Counted from the first letter of the stretch, positions 1 through 8,619 are shown. The stretch: DNA of 64,000 nt from Hydrogenophaga sp. RAC07 (GCF_001713375.1 NZ_CP016449.1:3100001-3164000); one strand, 5' to 3'. Notes: generated by a model from the sequence alone, not told the origin. Program-made: numbers and translations.

Positions 1-402
1 CTCAAGCGCCCAATACGCCACCAGCGCGACGGCTTGCTTTCGTCCGATTTGATCAATCTGCTGAATCGGCATACGCAGCTTCTTCAAATCAGCGATCGCG
101 AGCATCAGGGTCTTGCCGAAGCTAGTTCGCGTCGCTTCTGACACCGAACGGCGGCGTCCAGTGTGCGCCTGAAGATCACCATTTCCCAACACGTAAGTCG
201 TTTGCTTGAAAGGGTCGGTGGGAAATTTTTCCTTCGCTTCTTTGATCAAGACCACATAGCTACCAGGCCCCCCCGTGGCCAGGGTATCAGCGCGAGTCAA
301 AGCACGCTTGTTCTTACAGGACTTTCCCGTTACGCCGACATGAGCATGTACTGCGTGATTGATCCGGGTCAGACCCATTGGACGATTGGAGGCTTTCTTC
401 AT
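1..402 (-). CDS. Integrase-like protein, N-terminal part (cut by window edge)
   Basis: The open frame runs from an ATG at 400-402 leftward off the window, giving 134 residues with no stop. The protein begins MKKASNRPMGLTRINHAV and ends in a stretch (TSFGKTLMLAIADLKK, then IDQIGRKQAVALVAYW) that resembles the helical N-terminal core-binding domain of phage-type integrases, where paired helices end in a conserved K-x-x-x-x-L-V-x-x-W pattern. The catalytic domain would lie outside the window, so the call rests on the N-terminal domain only. It is encoded away from the rest of the element and has a strong inverted repeat 37 bases upstream of its start. It may be a second integrase of the mobile element or an orphan integrase-domain protein. 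Confidence 0.5.
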   Translation of the reverse strand, partial: MKKASNRPMGLTRINHAVHAHVGVTGKSCKNKRALTRADTLATGGPGSYVVLIKEAKEKFPTDPFKQTTYVLGNGDLQAHTGRRRSVSEATRTSFGKTLMLAIADLKKLRMPIQQIDQIGRKQAVALVAYWALE

Positions 403-438
403 ATTTGCTTTCTAAAAGGTTTCAAACCTCAAGATGAG

Positions 439-478
439 GGGCTTGATCTGCAGGCACCATGCCTGCAGATGAAGCCCT
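439..478. repeat. Large inverted repeat upstream of the integrase-like gene
   Basis: The core arms 441-456 and 460-475 pair over 16 positions with a single G-G mismatch around a CCA centre, and the central 11 base pairs on each side are perfect. Pairing can be carried two bases further to 439-478. No T run follows on either strand, so it does not look like an intrinsic terminator. A regulatory operator or a recombination site for the adjacent minus-strand integrase-like gene are both possible. Confidence 0.6.
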
Positions 479-2095
479 ACGAACGAGGGACTACATGCCA
501 GATCGCTCTGACAGTTCGGCTTTGCTACTGATTGCCCGATACATCGCCTCGGACAGGCCACTCAAAGTCTTGAAATCCCGGCTTCTTTAGCAAGCTGTCC
601 TGTCGGCGCAGTGGGGCAGCTGCGCGACCACCGTCATTGGTTGACGGGCACCCCGGCGCGGAAATGGCGGTCGGGGGGGTACTGTCTTTTTCGGACAGGG
701 CCGTATGTGATTGGCCAGATCGAGGTAGTTCGTCACTACCCAGGTGAACTCACTTCACCGCATGACTTTTATGCGGCGTTGTCCTTCGCTGTCTTGTCCA
801 AACTTCTCAATTTCAAGCCCGGAAGGCTCCCGGCGCAGTTGCCGGGCGAGGAGGTTTTGTGACACCGCGCCCGAGGGCTGGCGTCAGAGCAAAGTCAAAA
901 CGTAAGTTGAAAGGTGCGCTCGCGCGCACATTCATGCTCCGTAGCTCAGAGCGTTGAATGGATCCCCCGAAGGAGACTTGTTGGAATTGCACGGAGCAAC
1001 CCTGTGCGGGGTTGTCCTGCCTGAGCCACGGGGCGAACTCAGTTGCCAGGTCTTGGTGACCTGCTGGTACGACGCTCAGAAAACGAAGCGTCCGAGGCAA
1101 CCTCCCCAAGCAGGGAGGGTTGCCTTCACATTGACGTCTACGAAGGAACGTCTTTCAAAGTTTTGCTCGCTAGGAGCATGACATCACAGGGATTAATCAG
1201 GATGTCCGAAGTACAAGGTACAGCGAGACGGATAGTAGTTGGTTTTTTTGTGGATGTCGCGCAATGCAGGCCAGTTGCGAAGTTTATGAGACCGCAGCTC
1301 TCGCCAGTTCCGGGTTATCCATCGCCAAGAAAAATTCTTCAGATCTCAAATCTCGCACCCGAAAGCACACATTTCTTACTTAAGAATCAATGATTTGTGT
1401 ATCTCTCTGCCTCTTCTCTCCATTCAGAAATTCGACTAAGCCATGCGTCGCTAAAAAGCGACAGCGGCTCGACCGTGATGCTCAACCTGTCAGTTCATCG
1501 GCCAGCGACAAGCGTCCAAACTCCTGCAGGACCTAGGTCATACAGCCGAATAAGTTGATGGACATCATTACTTGGACGCTCACCGCAGCGTTGCTGCAGA
1601 TGACGAAATGCTGAGACTGCGGTGCAACCCTCCAGCAGGTTCGATTGGGTGGGTGCAGACAAAAAAGGTGGCATACAACCGCGAACTCGCGACCCTCCCG
1701 GAAAATTCGACCGCTCGACAAACCGAGGAATGTGAACAACTCTCGTTCTCCTGGGGGGCCACTAGTGACCGACATCCAAACGGACCAGATGCTCAGACCG
1801 GCTCGATGGCCTCAAGTGGCCAGTTCAGGCCGCTAGCGCCCTCTGCACATCGGGATCATGAACACGTTGAGGCTGTCCTGGCCGTTCGCGGTCGCATCCA
1901 GGCCACTGGTGTCAGGCTCGACGTCGAAATCATTCAATACTCCCTGCGCAGGAACCCGGCCTTCACAGCTAGACCGGATCCGTCGCGTGCCAACAGTGTC
2001 TACGAGCTGGTCGCCAACGCTTGCAGCCTTGCAGATCCGCATACAGACTTCGGTTCCAGCACATGTTCGTGCTTTGAATCAATGTGGAGAAACCT
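479..2095. other. Gene-poor stretch of the mobile element
   Basis: No convincing gene was found in these 1.6 kb. Open frames exist on both strands but none has a recognisable product together with a good ribosome site. A small hairpin with 6-bp arms and an AAAA loop lies at 1447-1462. The minus strand at about 500-600 encodes short pieces (GQLAKEAGISR in one frame and DFKTLSGLSEAMYRAI in the next) that look like a frameshifted helix-turn-helix protein, which suggests decay. The part just before 2096 is where a partition site for the actin-like gene would be expected, but no clear iterated repeats were seen by eye. Confidence 0.4.
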
Positions 2096-3181
2096 ATGAA
2101 GCGCGAAGCGCAAATGATCACCGTACCTGCAAGAGCCATCGACGTAGGGTACGCAAACACCAAGTTCACATGTGAGCGCAAGCGTGTTCAAGGACAGAAC
2201 ATCATCCGGGCGGGACTCTTTCCTTCGATCACTGGGCAGCTCCAGCCAGGCGCCTCGTTCTTACACGCTCCTGGAACCTTGGGCGCTGATGGCTGCATCA
2301 CCGATGTGGATGGCGTTCAACACTTCGCCGGCCTTGGTGTGACGATGCATCTGCGTGGGATTCAGCCACGACATGTCATGGCGGACTATTGCACTTCACC
2401 GTCCTACCTTGCGCTCGTTCACGGCGCCTTGCACTACATGTTGGAGGACGAAGGAAATCCCAAGGAAATGGAGATCGAACATCTCACGGTTGGGCTTCCT
2501 CTCAACAACTTCGATACGTACCGTGCGCGTCTCATAGACGTAGTACGGGGTCGCCACGCGATTTTCAGCCCCGACCCGAACGTCGGTCTTCGGCATGTCA
2601 CCGTCATGGATGCGAGTGTCATCGTCCAGCCTTTGGGATCCCTCTACTACTATGGTCTAGTGAACTCAGACTTTGACACAAGTGGGTGGAATCTTGTGAT
2701 AGACGTGGGTGGCGGAACCATCGACTTTCTTGTTGCGTTTGACAAGGCCCCTAACTACGTTCGCTCTGGCGCACACCCTGAATCGATGCTTGCCTGTTCG
2801 ACCGCCGTGGCGAAGGCAATCAACCCCAACCTTCAGAGTCAGTTCGGCGTTGTTCAAGCAATCGACACGGCCATTCGCGATGGCAGTGAATCGGTTCTCA
2901 TCGCGGGCGAGGAATTTGAAATGGCGAACTACAAAGGGGTGATCACAGAGGTACTGCGCCGTGGATACGAGGCAATGCTCAACACGGTCGGAGCTTTGGA
3001 GGATTTTCAGAACATTCTGATCTGCGGTGGTGGTGGTGCCGTTTTCTATGATTTCCTGTGTGAGCACTATCCCGCTCTGCGTCGACGCTTGCGCAACGGC
3101 GCTGACTCCACTTTCTCAAATGTGCGCGGCTTTCACGTTGTGTCGGAGTTCATGCGCGAACAGACAACTGCTGCGCGATAA
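2096..3181 (+). CDS. ParM/StbA-like actin-family protein (copy 1, intact)
   Basis: The 361-residue product has the actin/Hsp70 ATPase signatures: phosphate-1 DVGYANTKF (residues 16-24), phosphate-2 VIDVGGGTIDF (201-211) and the adenosine motif LICGGGGA (308-315). Proteins of this type (ParM, StbA and the actin-like D protein of PRTRC cassettes) polymerise to segregate plasmids or stabilise integrative elements. The ATG at 2096 is chosen because GGAGA sits five bases before it; the GTG at 2084 has no such site. The small gene 17 bases downstream would be the ParR-like DNA-binding partner. A truncated relative lies at 4199-4693. The subfamily is uncertain; no other PRTRC genes are in the window. 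Confidence 0.8.
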   Translation: MKREAQMITVPARAIDVGYANTKFTCERKRVQGQNIIRAGLFPSITGQLQPGASFLHAPGTLGADGCITDVDGVQHFAGLGVTMHLRGIQPRHVMADYCTSPSYLALVHGALHYMLEDEGNPKEMEIEHLTVGLPLNNFDTYRARLIDVVRGRHAIFSPDPNVGLRHVTVMDASVIVQPLGSLYYYGLVNSDFDTSGWNLVIDVGGGTIDFLVAFDKAPNYVRSGAHPESMLACSTAVAKAINPNLQSQFGVVQAIDTAIRDGSESVLIAGEEFEMANYKGVITEVLRRGYEAMLNTVGALEDFQNILICGGGGAVFYDFLCEHYPALRRRLRNGADSTFSNVRGFHVVSEFMREQTTAAR

Positions 3182-3198
3182 GCAGTTGGGATTTTCAG

Positions 3199-3585
3199 AT
3201 GCCCAGACGCAAGAACACTGCCGAGTCTGTTCCACCACTGCGAACTCGACTGACCATCTATCCCGACGGCGACGGAATGATGGAGTACCTGAACAACATC
3301 AACGTCGCCGGTCTCCATTCAGAAATCCTGCATCTCATGCGAATGGGGTTCCATTTTAGAAACGCATTGGCTCGGAGGGATGGTGAGATGGGACTCAACC
3401 TCGCCCCATTCAATCAGGCAGTAACGATGCATGCAATGACGGCCGACACACAATCACCAGCAAACCTGGACCCAAAATTTGGGCAAGCTCCGAGGCGAGA
3501 GGACAGTTCTCCAGAAGACGTTGCCGGCGTGGAGCAGTTCAGCAGGATCTTCGGTGCAGCCCATCGCCGTACCGCAGGGTTGTAG
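3199..3585 (+). CDS. ParR-like small partner of the actin-like protein (copy 1)
   Basis: This is a 128-residue protein encoded directly after the actin-like gene, the position of ParR/StbB adaptors. No named domain is recognised from sequence alone. It is clearly related to the product of 4710-5114: both have an R-x-T-I-x-P-D-G core at about residues 18-25, a shared segment ending in EIL-L-GxxFR (residues 35-50) and a similar C-terminal FxxIFGxAxxRT. The conserved N-terminal half probably folds as the DNA-binding part and the conserved C-terminal tail may contact the filament. The adaptor role is inferred from gene order and from duplication as a pair. Confidence 0.6.
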   Translation: MPRRKNTAESVPPLRTRLTIYPDGDGMMEYLNNINVAGLHSEILHLMRMGFHFRNALARRDGEMGLNLAPFNQAVTMHAMTADTQSPANLDPKFGQAPRREDSSPEDVAGVEQFSRIFGAAHRRTAGL

Positions 3586-3637
3586 TGCTCCACCCAGGTG
3601 AAGGCTCACTCAACGGGTTAGGAAACACTGGCTTTTT

Positions 3638-4159
3638 TTGGACAACTGCACTTCAGAGGAAAAGTCCCCAGATCTGCGCACCCAGGCCTTGCTGCGCACC
3701 CACACCCGGGTGGAGCGCCCCGGCACCGTGGTGCTGCCATTGGCAGAGCGGGTGTTCAACCCCTCGCGCGAGACCCGCTTCATCCTCAGCCAGGCCCGAG
3801 CCATCGGCCCTCAGGCGGCCCGGCTGTGCGAGATGCTGTTTGCCATCAAGGGCCGCGTGGGCCAGCGCACGCTCTGGGGCATCGTCAACCTGGCGCGGCG
3901 CTACCCGCACAGGATCATCGACGCGGCCTGTGCCGCCGCCATGGAGCAAGGGGTGCACATCTACGGCCACGTCAAGGCGCTGACCGAGCGGCTGGTGGCC
4001 GATGCCTTGGCTGCCTTGGACGCTGACTCACCAACACCGTTGGCGTCGCCTTCAACGCTGACCCAGCAGCACGCGCTCATCCGCAGCGCCGATAAATATG
4101 GCGATCTGTTTGACCACGTCGCCACCGCCACCCAATCCTCCGAGAGCACCCAGTCATGA
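3638..4159 (+). pseudogene. istA: IS21-family transposase IstA, C-terminal remnant
   Basis: The open frame encodes about 170 residues matching the C-terminal part of IS21-type IstA: the FNPSRETRFILSQA segment followed by GPQAARLCEMLFAIKGRVGQ and the ARRYPHRIIDAACAAA stretch. The catalytic DDE core and N-terminal helix-turn-helix are absent, so it cannot transpose. GC content and codon use are higher than in the flanking element genes, consistent with separate origin. Its stop overlaps the istB start in an ATGA, as in intact IS21 elements. The exact left junction is not visible; homology begins at about 3660. Confidence 0.8.
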
Positions 4160-4203
4160 ACATGATCGAGATCGAACGCGCGCTGCGCGAGCTGCGTCTG
4201 GAA
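4156..4203 (+). pseudogene. istB: IS21-family helper ATPase IstB, first codons only
   Basis: Starting at the ATG overlapping the istA stop, about 15 codons of a normal IstB N-terminus can be read (MNMIEIERALRELRL). At about 4199-4203 the sequence switches to the actin-like gene copy, the frame is no longer IstB-like and a stop follows near 4236. The junction shares TGGAATCT with the corresponding place in the intact actin-like gene (about 2687-2694), so the breakpoint can be placed to within a few bases. Confidence 0.75.
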
Positions 4204-4693
4204 TCTCGTGGTCGACGTGGGCGGCGGAACGATTGACTTTCTGGCGGCCTACGACAAGGTCCCCAACTACGAACGGTCGGGTGCTCATCCAGAGTCGATG
4301 CTGGCGTGCGCGTACGAAGTGGCCAAAGCGATCAATCCGGAGCTCAAGAATCAATACGGTGTGATTCAGGCGATTGACCTGGCCATCCGCGACAACCGGG
4401 AAACCGTTCGCATTGGCGGCGAGGACTACGAAATGGCCCGATACAAGGGTGCCATCAACGAGGTCCTGCGCAGGGGTTACGAGGCAATGCTAAACACGGT
4501 GGGCGCCTTGAATGACTTTGACAACATCTTGGTCTGCGGTGGTGGTGGTGCGGTGTTCTTTGAATTTCTCCGTGAACACGCACCCGGACTGCGGCGCCGC
4601 CTGAAGATGGATGGTGGCTCAACCTTCTCCAACGTGCGCGGCTTCCAAGTAGTCGCCGACTACGCTGCGAATGAAGCCTACGCGAACGGTTGA
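4199..4693 (+). pseudogene. Truncated ParM/StbA-like gene (copy 2)
   Basis: About 163 residues correspond to the C-terminal half of the actin-like protein at 2096-3181, from the phosphate-2 motif (VVDVGGGTIDF) through the adenosine motif (LVCGGGGA) to the C-terminus. By eye roughly two thirds of the residues are identical, so the copies are diverged paralogues and not a fresh duplication. The N-terminal half, including phosphate-1, has been replaced by the IS21 remnant. The downstream half stays fully open with no frameshift, so loss is recent or the remnant is still translated, but without phosphate-1 it should not be a working ATPase. Confidence 0.8.
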
Positions 4694-4709
4694 TCAAAGG
4701 GAGCACACC

Positions 4710-5114
4710 ATGGTGCAACGAAAACGATCACAGAATCCAGACGAAGCTCTGCGGGTCCGAGTCACGATTCCCCCCGATGGAGTTGGAGTCCTGGACTATC
4801 TCAAGGGGATCAGCCCTGCAGGTCTCAACATGGAGATCCTGCAGTTGGTCCACTTGGGCAACCAGTTCCGAATGGCCAGGGGCCGCTGGAGCTTGCCGCC
4901 TTTCGGCCCACTGCATCCCACGCCAACTGCAGTTGAAGCGTCAGTCGCTCCCCTGAATCTATCGGTTCCCACTGGCGTACCTGAAAACATCCAAGTCAAC
5001 GCTGCCGATCCCTTGGAGGAAGGAGCATCCGTTGCCAGTCCGTTCGATGCAAGCTTTAAGAGCATATTCGGGCCCGCGTACGAACGAACAAGGAACCGAA
5101 AGGCGTCGGCCTGA
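4710..5114 (+). CDS. ParR-like small partner of the actin-like protein (copy 2)
   Basis: The 134-residue product is a diverged paralogue of the one at 3199-3585. Shared parts are the N-terminal R-x-T-I-x-P-D-G region (about residues 14-28), the MEILQLVHLGNQFR segment (about 36-50) and a C-terminal FKSIFGPAYERT. The middle third is variable and proline-rich. The ATG at 4710 has AGGGAG nine bases upstream; an in-frame ATG at 4671 would overlap the upstream gene and lacks a site. It remains intact although its actin-like partner is truncated, so it may work with the first copy or may be orphaned. Confidence 0.6.
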   Translation: MVQRKRSQNPDEALRVRVTIPPDGVGVLDYLKGISPAGLNMEILQLVHLGNQFRMARGRWSLPPFGPLHPTPTAVEASVAPLNLSVPTGVPENIQVNAADPLEEGASVASPFDASFKSIFGPAYERTRNRKASA

Positions 5115-5189
5115 CTTGGCCAGGAGTGGGATTAAGTGACGCAGTCACCATCAACTCGATCAACAACAGATCGTGGTGAGGTGAATACT

Positions 5190-5342
5190 TCAGGGCGACT
5201 CTTCACTGCAACCCATACAAGCACGCTTGCGCCGATTCTCCTCGGCAAGCCTTGCAATTTCTCTGTTCAACCAACGGATTCCACAAATGGCCAACAGGAT
5301 TCCAACAAGCATGAATACCTTGAGCAGATCTGGCGCCGACAT
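5190..5342 (-). CDS. Small single-span membrane protein
   Basis: This 50-residue frame has a very good ribosome site (AGGAG, six bases before the ATG). The product starts MSAPDLLKVF, has one hydrophobic segment at about residues 8-25 (VFMLVGILLAICGI), then a charged helix with NREIARLAEENRRKR and a CMGC pair near the C-terminus. That layout is typical of small inner-membrane proteins with a cytoplasmic basic helix. It is antisense to its neighbours and no relative is recognised. Nothing in the sequence shows its function. Confidence 0.55.
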   Translation of the reverse strand: MSAPDLLKVFMLVGILLAICGIRWLNREIARLAEENRRKRACMGCSEESP

Positions 5343-5622
5343 TTGAACTCCTGGTTGAACACAATCGTTGAAAAATATTCTAGGCGTCCATGCTCAGAAA
5401 GCAAGCTAAGCGCAGCGGAAAAGCGTGCTCCTGCGAATGTCATCGCAACTTGGTTTGTTGAGCATTGGCAACGGGCCCCTAGATTTTTCATTCACCCGAT
5501 GTACTCCGCTTGCCAGCGGCCTGCAGGTCGAGCTGCAGTCGACGAAACATTGACCGCGCGGCCTTGACATCAGGGCCTCTTGTGCGAACTTGGTCTGACC
5601 AATCCACACGCAAGAGGAACGA

Positions 5623-6003
5623 ATGACTCCCACTCTCCAAGAAGCGATTCGGGCCACGGCCTGGCGCCAAACCCTCAGACAGCACTTCGACGTTGCCGCG
5701 CTGAATCGATCTATCACCGGGGCGCCCCACTGGCTCTTGAAGTCGGTGTGCGGACGCAACCTGCTCGTGCAGAAGCTGCGTCAATTGCGGCCCGGCCTGG
5801 GATTCTCGCTCTGGGCAACCCGCAGTGCATTGGATCCCCTGCTCGAGGCCATGGTCGACGAGCTTGGGCTGCGCACGATGCCGGAACCTAGCAACCTGCA
5901 AGAGCAGATCTGCTTTCTGCGTTGGGCCGCTGCACGAATTATCTCGAGGGAGCCACTGCGCTTGCTTGGCCGAGGTTCCCTCCTCACAGGAGCTCGGGCA
6001 TGA
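5623..6003 (+). CDS. Unknown protein, first gene of a five-gene run
   Basis: The 126-residue product is not recognised. It is largely helical in character, with many leucine, arginine and alanine residues and no signal peptide or membrane segment. The ATG follows AGAGGA at a good distance. Its stop overlaps the next start in ATGA, and the following genes to 8470 are joined in the same way, so they are probably one operon. A TTGACA hexamer at 5564-5569 could be a -35 element but the matching -10 is poor. Linkage to the TraB-like gene suggests a conjugation or maintenance role, which is inference only. Confidence 0.55.
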   Translation: MTPTLQEAIRATAWRQTLRQHFDVAALNRSITGAPHWLLKSVCGRNLLVQKLRQLRPGLGFSLWATRSALDPLLEAMVDELGLRTMPEPSNLQEQICFLRWAAARIISREPLRLLGRGSLLTGARA

Positions 6004-6188
6004 ACTCCACTACCTGGCTGATGCTCGGATTCTTGATTTTTGTTGTCTGGATCGCGTATCAAGGTAACAGCAGCGCGAGAGGCCGATCATCACACTCTGA
6101 TGACGACGATGACGACCCCTACAAGCAGATTCAGGATCAGATGGAGGAGGACCACTTTTACCGCCTCTGGCAGGACAGCGACTACTGA
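6000..6188 (+). CDS. Small membrane protein with acidic run
   Basis: The 62-residue product starts with a hydrophobic segment (residues 5-20, WLMLGFLIFVVWIAY), then a serine-rich linker, a run of six aspartates (about residues 34-39) and a charged tail ending QDSDY. The start ATG overlaps the upstream stop as ATGA and has AGGAGC eight bases before it. A single N-terminal anchor with an acidic cytoplasmic or periplasmic tail is the likely topology. The family is not recognised. Confidence 0.6.
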   Translation: MNSTTWLMLGFLIFVVWIAYQGNSSARGRSSHSDDDDDDPYKQIQDQMEEDHFYRLWQDSDY

Positions 6189-6195
6189 TTCAGCC

Positions 6196-6288
6196 ATGAC
6201 ACAACCATCACACATCAACACAAGCCAGGTGACATCTGACTTGGTTCCTGCGAAACATGCCACCGTCCGGACCGCAGGGATGCCATGA
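6196..6288 (+). CDS. Possible 30-residue peptide gene
   Basis: A short open frame fills the gap between two better supported genes, and its stop overlaps the next ATG as ATGA, the same arrangement as at the other junctions of this run. The ribosome site is weak and the peptide (beginning MTQPSHINTSQV) has no recognisable feature. It could simply be a translational-coupling leader for the gene at 6285, or chance. Confidence 0.25.
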   Translation: MTQPSHINTSQVTSDLVPAKHATVRTAGMP

Positions 6289-7193
6289 AAGAAGAACGGC
6301 AATCGCTGCTCGTGAAGTGTTTAAGCGAGATGCAACAGGGAAGCCAGACCAGGGGTGCAGGGCGCACATCCCTTCAAACAGGCGAGAACGCGATGGATCC
6401 CGGCGTACAAACCGCAGAGGATCTGGACCAACTTGCCGTCACGGCGACCCGGCTGGCCTACCGGCACCGCCAAAAAGTCACTTTCAATGACCTCCTGGCC
6501 ATTCCCGTGCTGTTCTGCGAGATGGACCATGTGGTCGTTAATAACGGCCCAGCTCTGCGGCCGCGCTCAACACATTGGGACATGGTTCAGGAGGCCCTGC
6601 AAAATTGGGCACCCGAAGGCGTACGCACAAGTGTCCTGCACCGGCTACCGTGGGTAACCGATCTTGAGCACTGGGAACCTGAGACCACCCGCTTCTTGCT
6701 GGAACACGCGCTGCCCGGAGGTGCGACGTTTCAGCATGAGCTCGCACTACCAGCACATCAACCTGCACAAAGCCCAGCATCGCGCCTTGGCTTCATCCTG
6801 CTGGTGGCAAGCAGTGAACGAGGCTGGCCAACGCGATGGCTGCGCCGTGTGCAGGAGGGCGCACGTCTCAAAGCTGTCATGAAATTTTTGCTCGAATTCG
6901 AAGGGGCATGTGTCGCGCAAGTGGGTGCGGTGTTACCCGCATCGGAAGCACTGACACAGGGAATCTGCGACTGGTTGACGCTGGAGGTCGAGCTCTCAGG
7001 CCACAACGCCTGGGACCTTCATCTCGACCGATACGACGCGGATCGCAGGTGGATCCATCTCGCGCGAGCAGGCGAGCCAGCGTCCCAGCTTCGCGTCCCC
7101 CTCCGGTCCCATCTGATTGGTTCGACCGGCCTGTCACGAATCGCGTCCCACATGGGCCTACTAGCCCCACGCCACCCAGAGGTACGGCAGTGA
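6285..7193 (+). CDS. Unknown 302-residue protein
   Basis: The product is soluble in character with no signal peptide or membrane span and is not recognised. An in-frame ATG at codon 37 (MDPGVQTAEDL) could be the true start, because the first 36 residues are low in structure; the ATG at 6285 is favoured by its ATGA overlap. The stop overlaps the GTG start of the TraB-like gene as GTGA, so the two are translationally coupled. Position beside a TraB-like gene suggests a role in conjugation of the element, without direct evidence. Confidence 0.55.
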   Translation: MKEERQSLLVKCLSEMQQGSQTRGAGRTSLQTGENAMDPGVQTAEDLDQLAVTATRLAYRHRQKVTFNDLLAIPVLFCEMDHVVVNNGPALRPRSTHWDMVQEALQNWAPEGVRTSVLHRLPWVTDLEHWEPETTRFLLEHALPGGATFQHELALPAHQPAQSPASRLGFILLVASSERGWPTRWLRRVQEGARLKAVMKFLLEFEGACVAQVGAVLPASEALTQGICDWLTLEVELSGHNAWDLHLDRYDADRRWIHLARAGEPASQLRVPLRSHLIGSTGLSRIASHMGLLAPRHPEVRQ

Positions 7194-8470
7194 AGCGCAG
7201 TCTTGAGATGTATCTGCTGGCGATTGGCATCTGTGGACTTACGCTTGGCTATGTGGCTTGGCCGGGGACCGCATGGGGAGGCGCCCTCAGCGTCGTGCTG
7301 CCTTTCATGTGCGGACTTCAGCCAACGCGGCTGCGAGCTTTGGCAATCTCCGCTGGCTATTACCTTGGCGCGCTCGGCCCGTACGCTATCGGTGAACTCC
7401 TGGTCACACAGGGCACCGATGGATGGGAAAGGCTGATGACCGCTTGCCTGGTTCTGGCTTTCTCCTCATCGGCATGGGCGCTCACTGGTGGCCACCACCC
7501 AACTGCATTTAGGCGGTTCATCACCATGCTGGGCGCGTGGTTCGTGACACTCGTCACACCAATGGGTGGATGGGGTTTGGCACATCCCGCCCTGGGTTGG
7601 CTCTTCATCGGCAAGGGGGGAATGGGCGCGCTGACCCTTGTCGCTGCTGGCGTGTTGACCTCGCTCCTGCTCACCGCCATTCGCAGAGAACGTGAGCAGC
7701 AGGCACCGGTGAGCGTCATCTCCGGGCGATCGCTCGCCTTTGCTATCTGCGCCACTGTGATTCTGGGCGGAACCTTCGATCAGACGGCTGCGCCAAGCCA
7801 CTTAGGTCCTGTCGCAGCAGTGTCGGCCAATCGAACTCAGGGGAAGCTGCATAGCCCCGACGTGCAGCGTAAAAAAGCCCTGCGGCTTGAGGCGCTGCTC
7901 GGCAAGCTCGCCCTGGTCAACCAGCAGCATGATCCGATCCTGTTGGTGTTCACACCTCAGCGGGACTTCGGGGTGAATCAGTTCACAGACCGGCAGGCCG
8001 TGCTACAGGAGCTTCGTGCGGCAGTGACGCGCCACAGGATCGGATTGGTCGTTAACATGGCGGCTGCGACCTTGGGACATCCGGTACCGGCTACTTCGGA
8101 GTGCATCGCCATGCTCCCGAGCACGCTGGCAAACACAGTCAAGTTCCGGAGCCCAACCTGCAACGTCGAGGTGATTGCGATGGACCCATCTGCTACTGCT
8201 CCCGGTAGCAGGGCTGATGAGCACGGGGGACCAGCACAACTTGAAGTTGCTTATCAACATTGGCCCCGCGATGACTTGAAACCCTTTCTGGCACTCTGGC
8301 ATGCAAGCGCGGCAGCAACCCATCCAGCGCGGATCGTCGTTTTGAGTATTGCGGACGGCACTCCTCAGATGACTTACGCCAGCCGTTTCATGGCAAAACA
8401 CGTCCTGTCGCTTGCCTGGGCCACACGCAGTGGCGTTGTCGCCGAAACCATGAGACGCGGGCCAGCGTGA
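7190..8470 (+). CDS. TraB-like conjugal transfer membrane protein
   Basis: The 426-residue product starts at a GTG overlapping the upstream stop, with AGAGG before it. The N-terminal half (about residues 7-190) has five or six hydrophobic spans, and the segment around residues 47-66 (ALAISAGYYLGALGPYAIGE) resembles the corresponding region of TraB proteins of Agrobacterium-type conjugative plasmids, which are relatives of apolipoprotein N-acyltransferase with a nitrilase-like C-terminal domain. The C-terminal half here (about 220-420) fits that size but the catalytic Glu-Lys-Cys triad is not obvious. TraB helps conjugation but is not part of the mating channel. The family call is moderate. 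Confidence 0.5.
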   Translation: MKRSLEMYLLAIGICGLTLGYVAWPGTAWGGALSVVLPFMCGLQPTRLRALAISAGYYLGALGPYAIGELLVTQGTDGWERLMTACLVLAFSSSAWALTGGHHPTAFRRFITMLGAWFVTLVTPMGGWGLAHPALGWLFIGKGGMGALTLVAAGVLTSLLLTAIRREREQQAPVSVISGRSLAFAICATVILGGTFDQTAAPSHLGPVAAVSANRTQGKLHSPDVQRKKALRLEALLGKLALVNQQHDPILLVFTPQRDFGVNQFTDRQAVLQELRAAVTRHRIGLVVNMAAATLGHPVPATSECIAMLPSTLANTVKFRSPTCNVEVIAMDPSATAPGSRADEHGGPAQLEVAYQHWPRDDLKPFLALWHASAAATHPARIVVLSIADGTPQMTYASRFMAKHVLSLAWATRSGVVAETMRRGPA

Positions 8471-8579
8471 AACGCGATGGACAGTTGGGGCAGGCGTGCG
8501 AGCACTGACAAGCTCCAGCGCGCAGGACTGGTCGTGATCGATTGACCAGGTTCGGTCAGCACAATACATTTCTAGTCAC

Positions 8580-8610
8580 CGTACAACAGTACGTGAAGGC
8601 ACATGCCTTC
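8580..8610 (+). repeat. Double-hairpin element, copy 1
   Basis: A hairpin CGTAC-aaca-GTACG (8580-8593) is followed at once by a second hairpin GAAGGCA-ca-TGCCTTC (8595-8610). The same two-part layout recurs at 8740-8775 with different but still paired bases, so pairing seems to be conserved more than sequence. Confidence 0.5.
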
Positions 8611-8619
8611 CTTCAACTT

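Noticed and set aside
500..600. Helix-turn-helix-like fragments on the minus strand
   Set aside because: The two suggestive pieces are in different frames and no start or full domain could be joined; treated only as a possible relic.
1572..2099. 175-residue open frame before the actin-like gene
   Set aside because: It overlaps the actin-like start, has no ribosome site, its translation has no recognisable fold and nearby frames are equally open on both strands.
5136..5567. 143-residue plus-strand open frame from a GTG
   Set aside because: The minus strand here has a smaller frame with a much better ribosome site and a clear membrane span; the plus-strand product looks random.
6836..7189. 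N-terminal extension of the TraB-like gene
   Set aside because: It would overlap nearly the whole end of the upstream gene; the GTG at 7190 with its coupled overlap and ribosome site is a better start.
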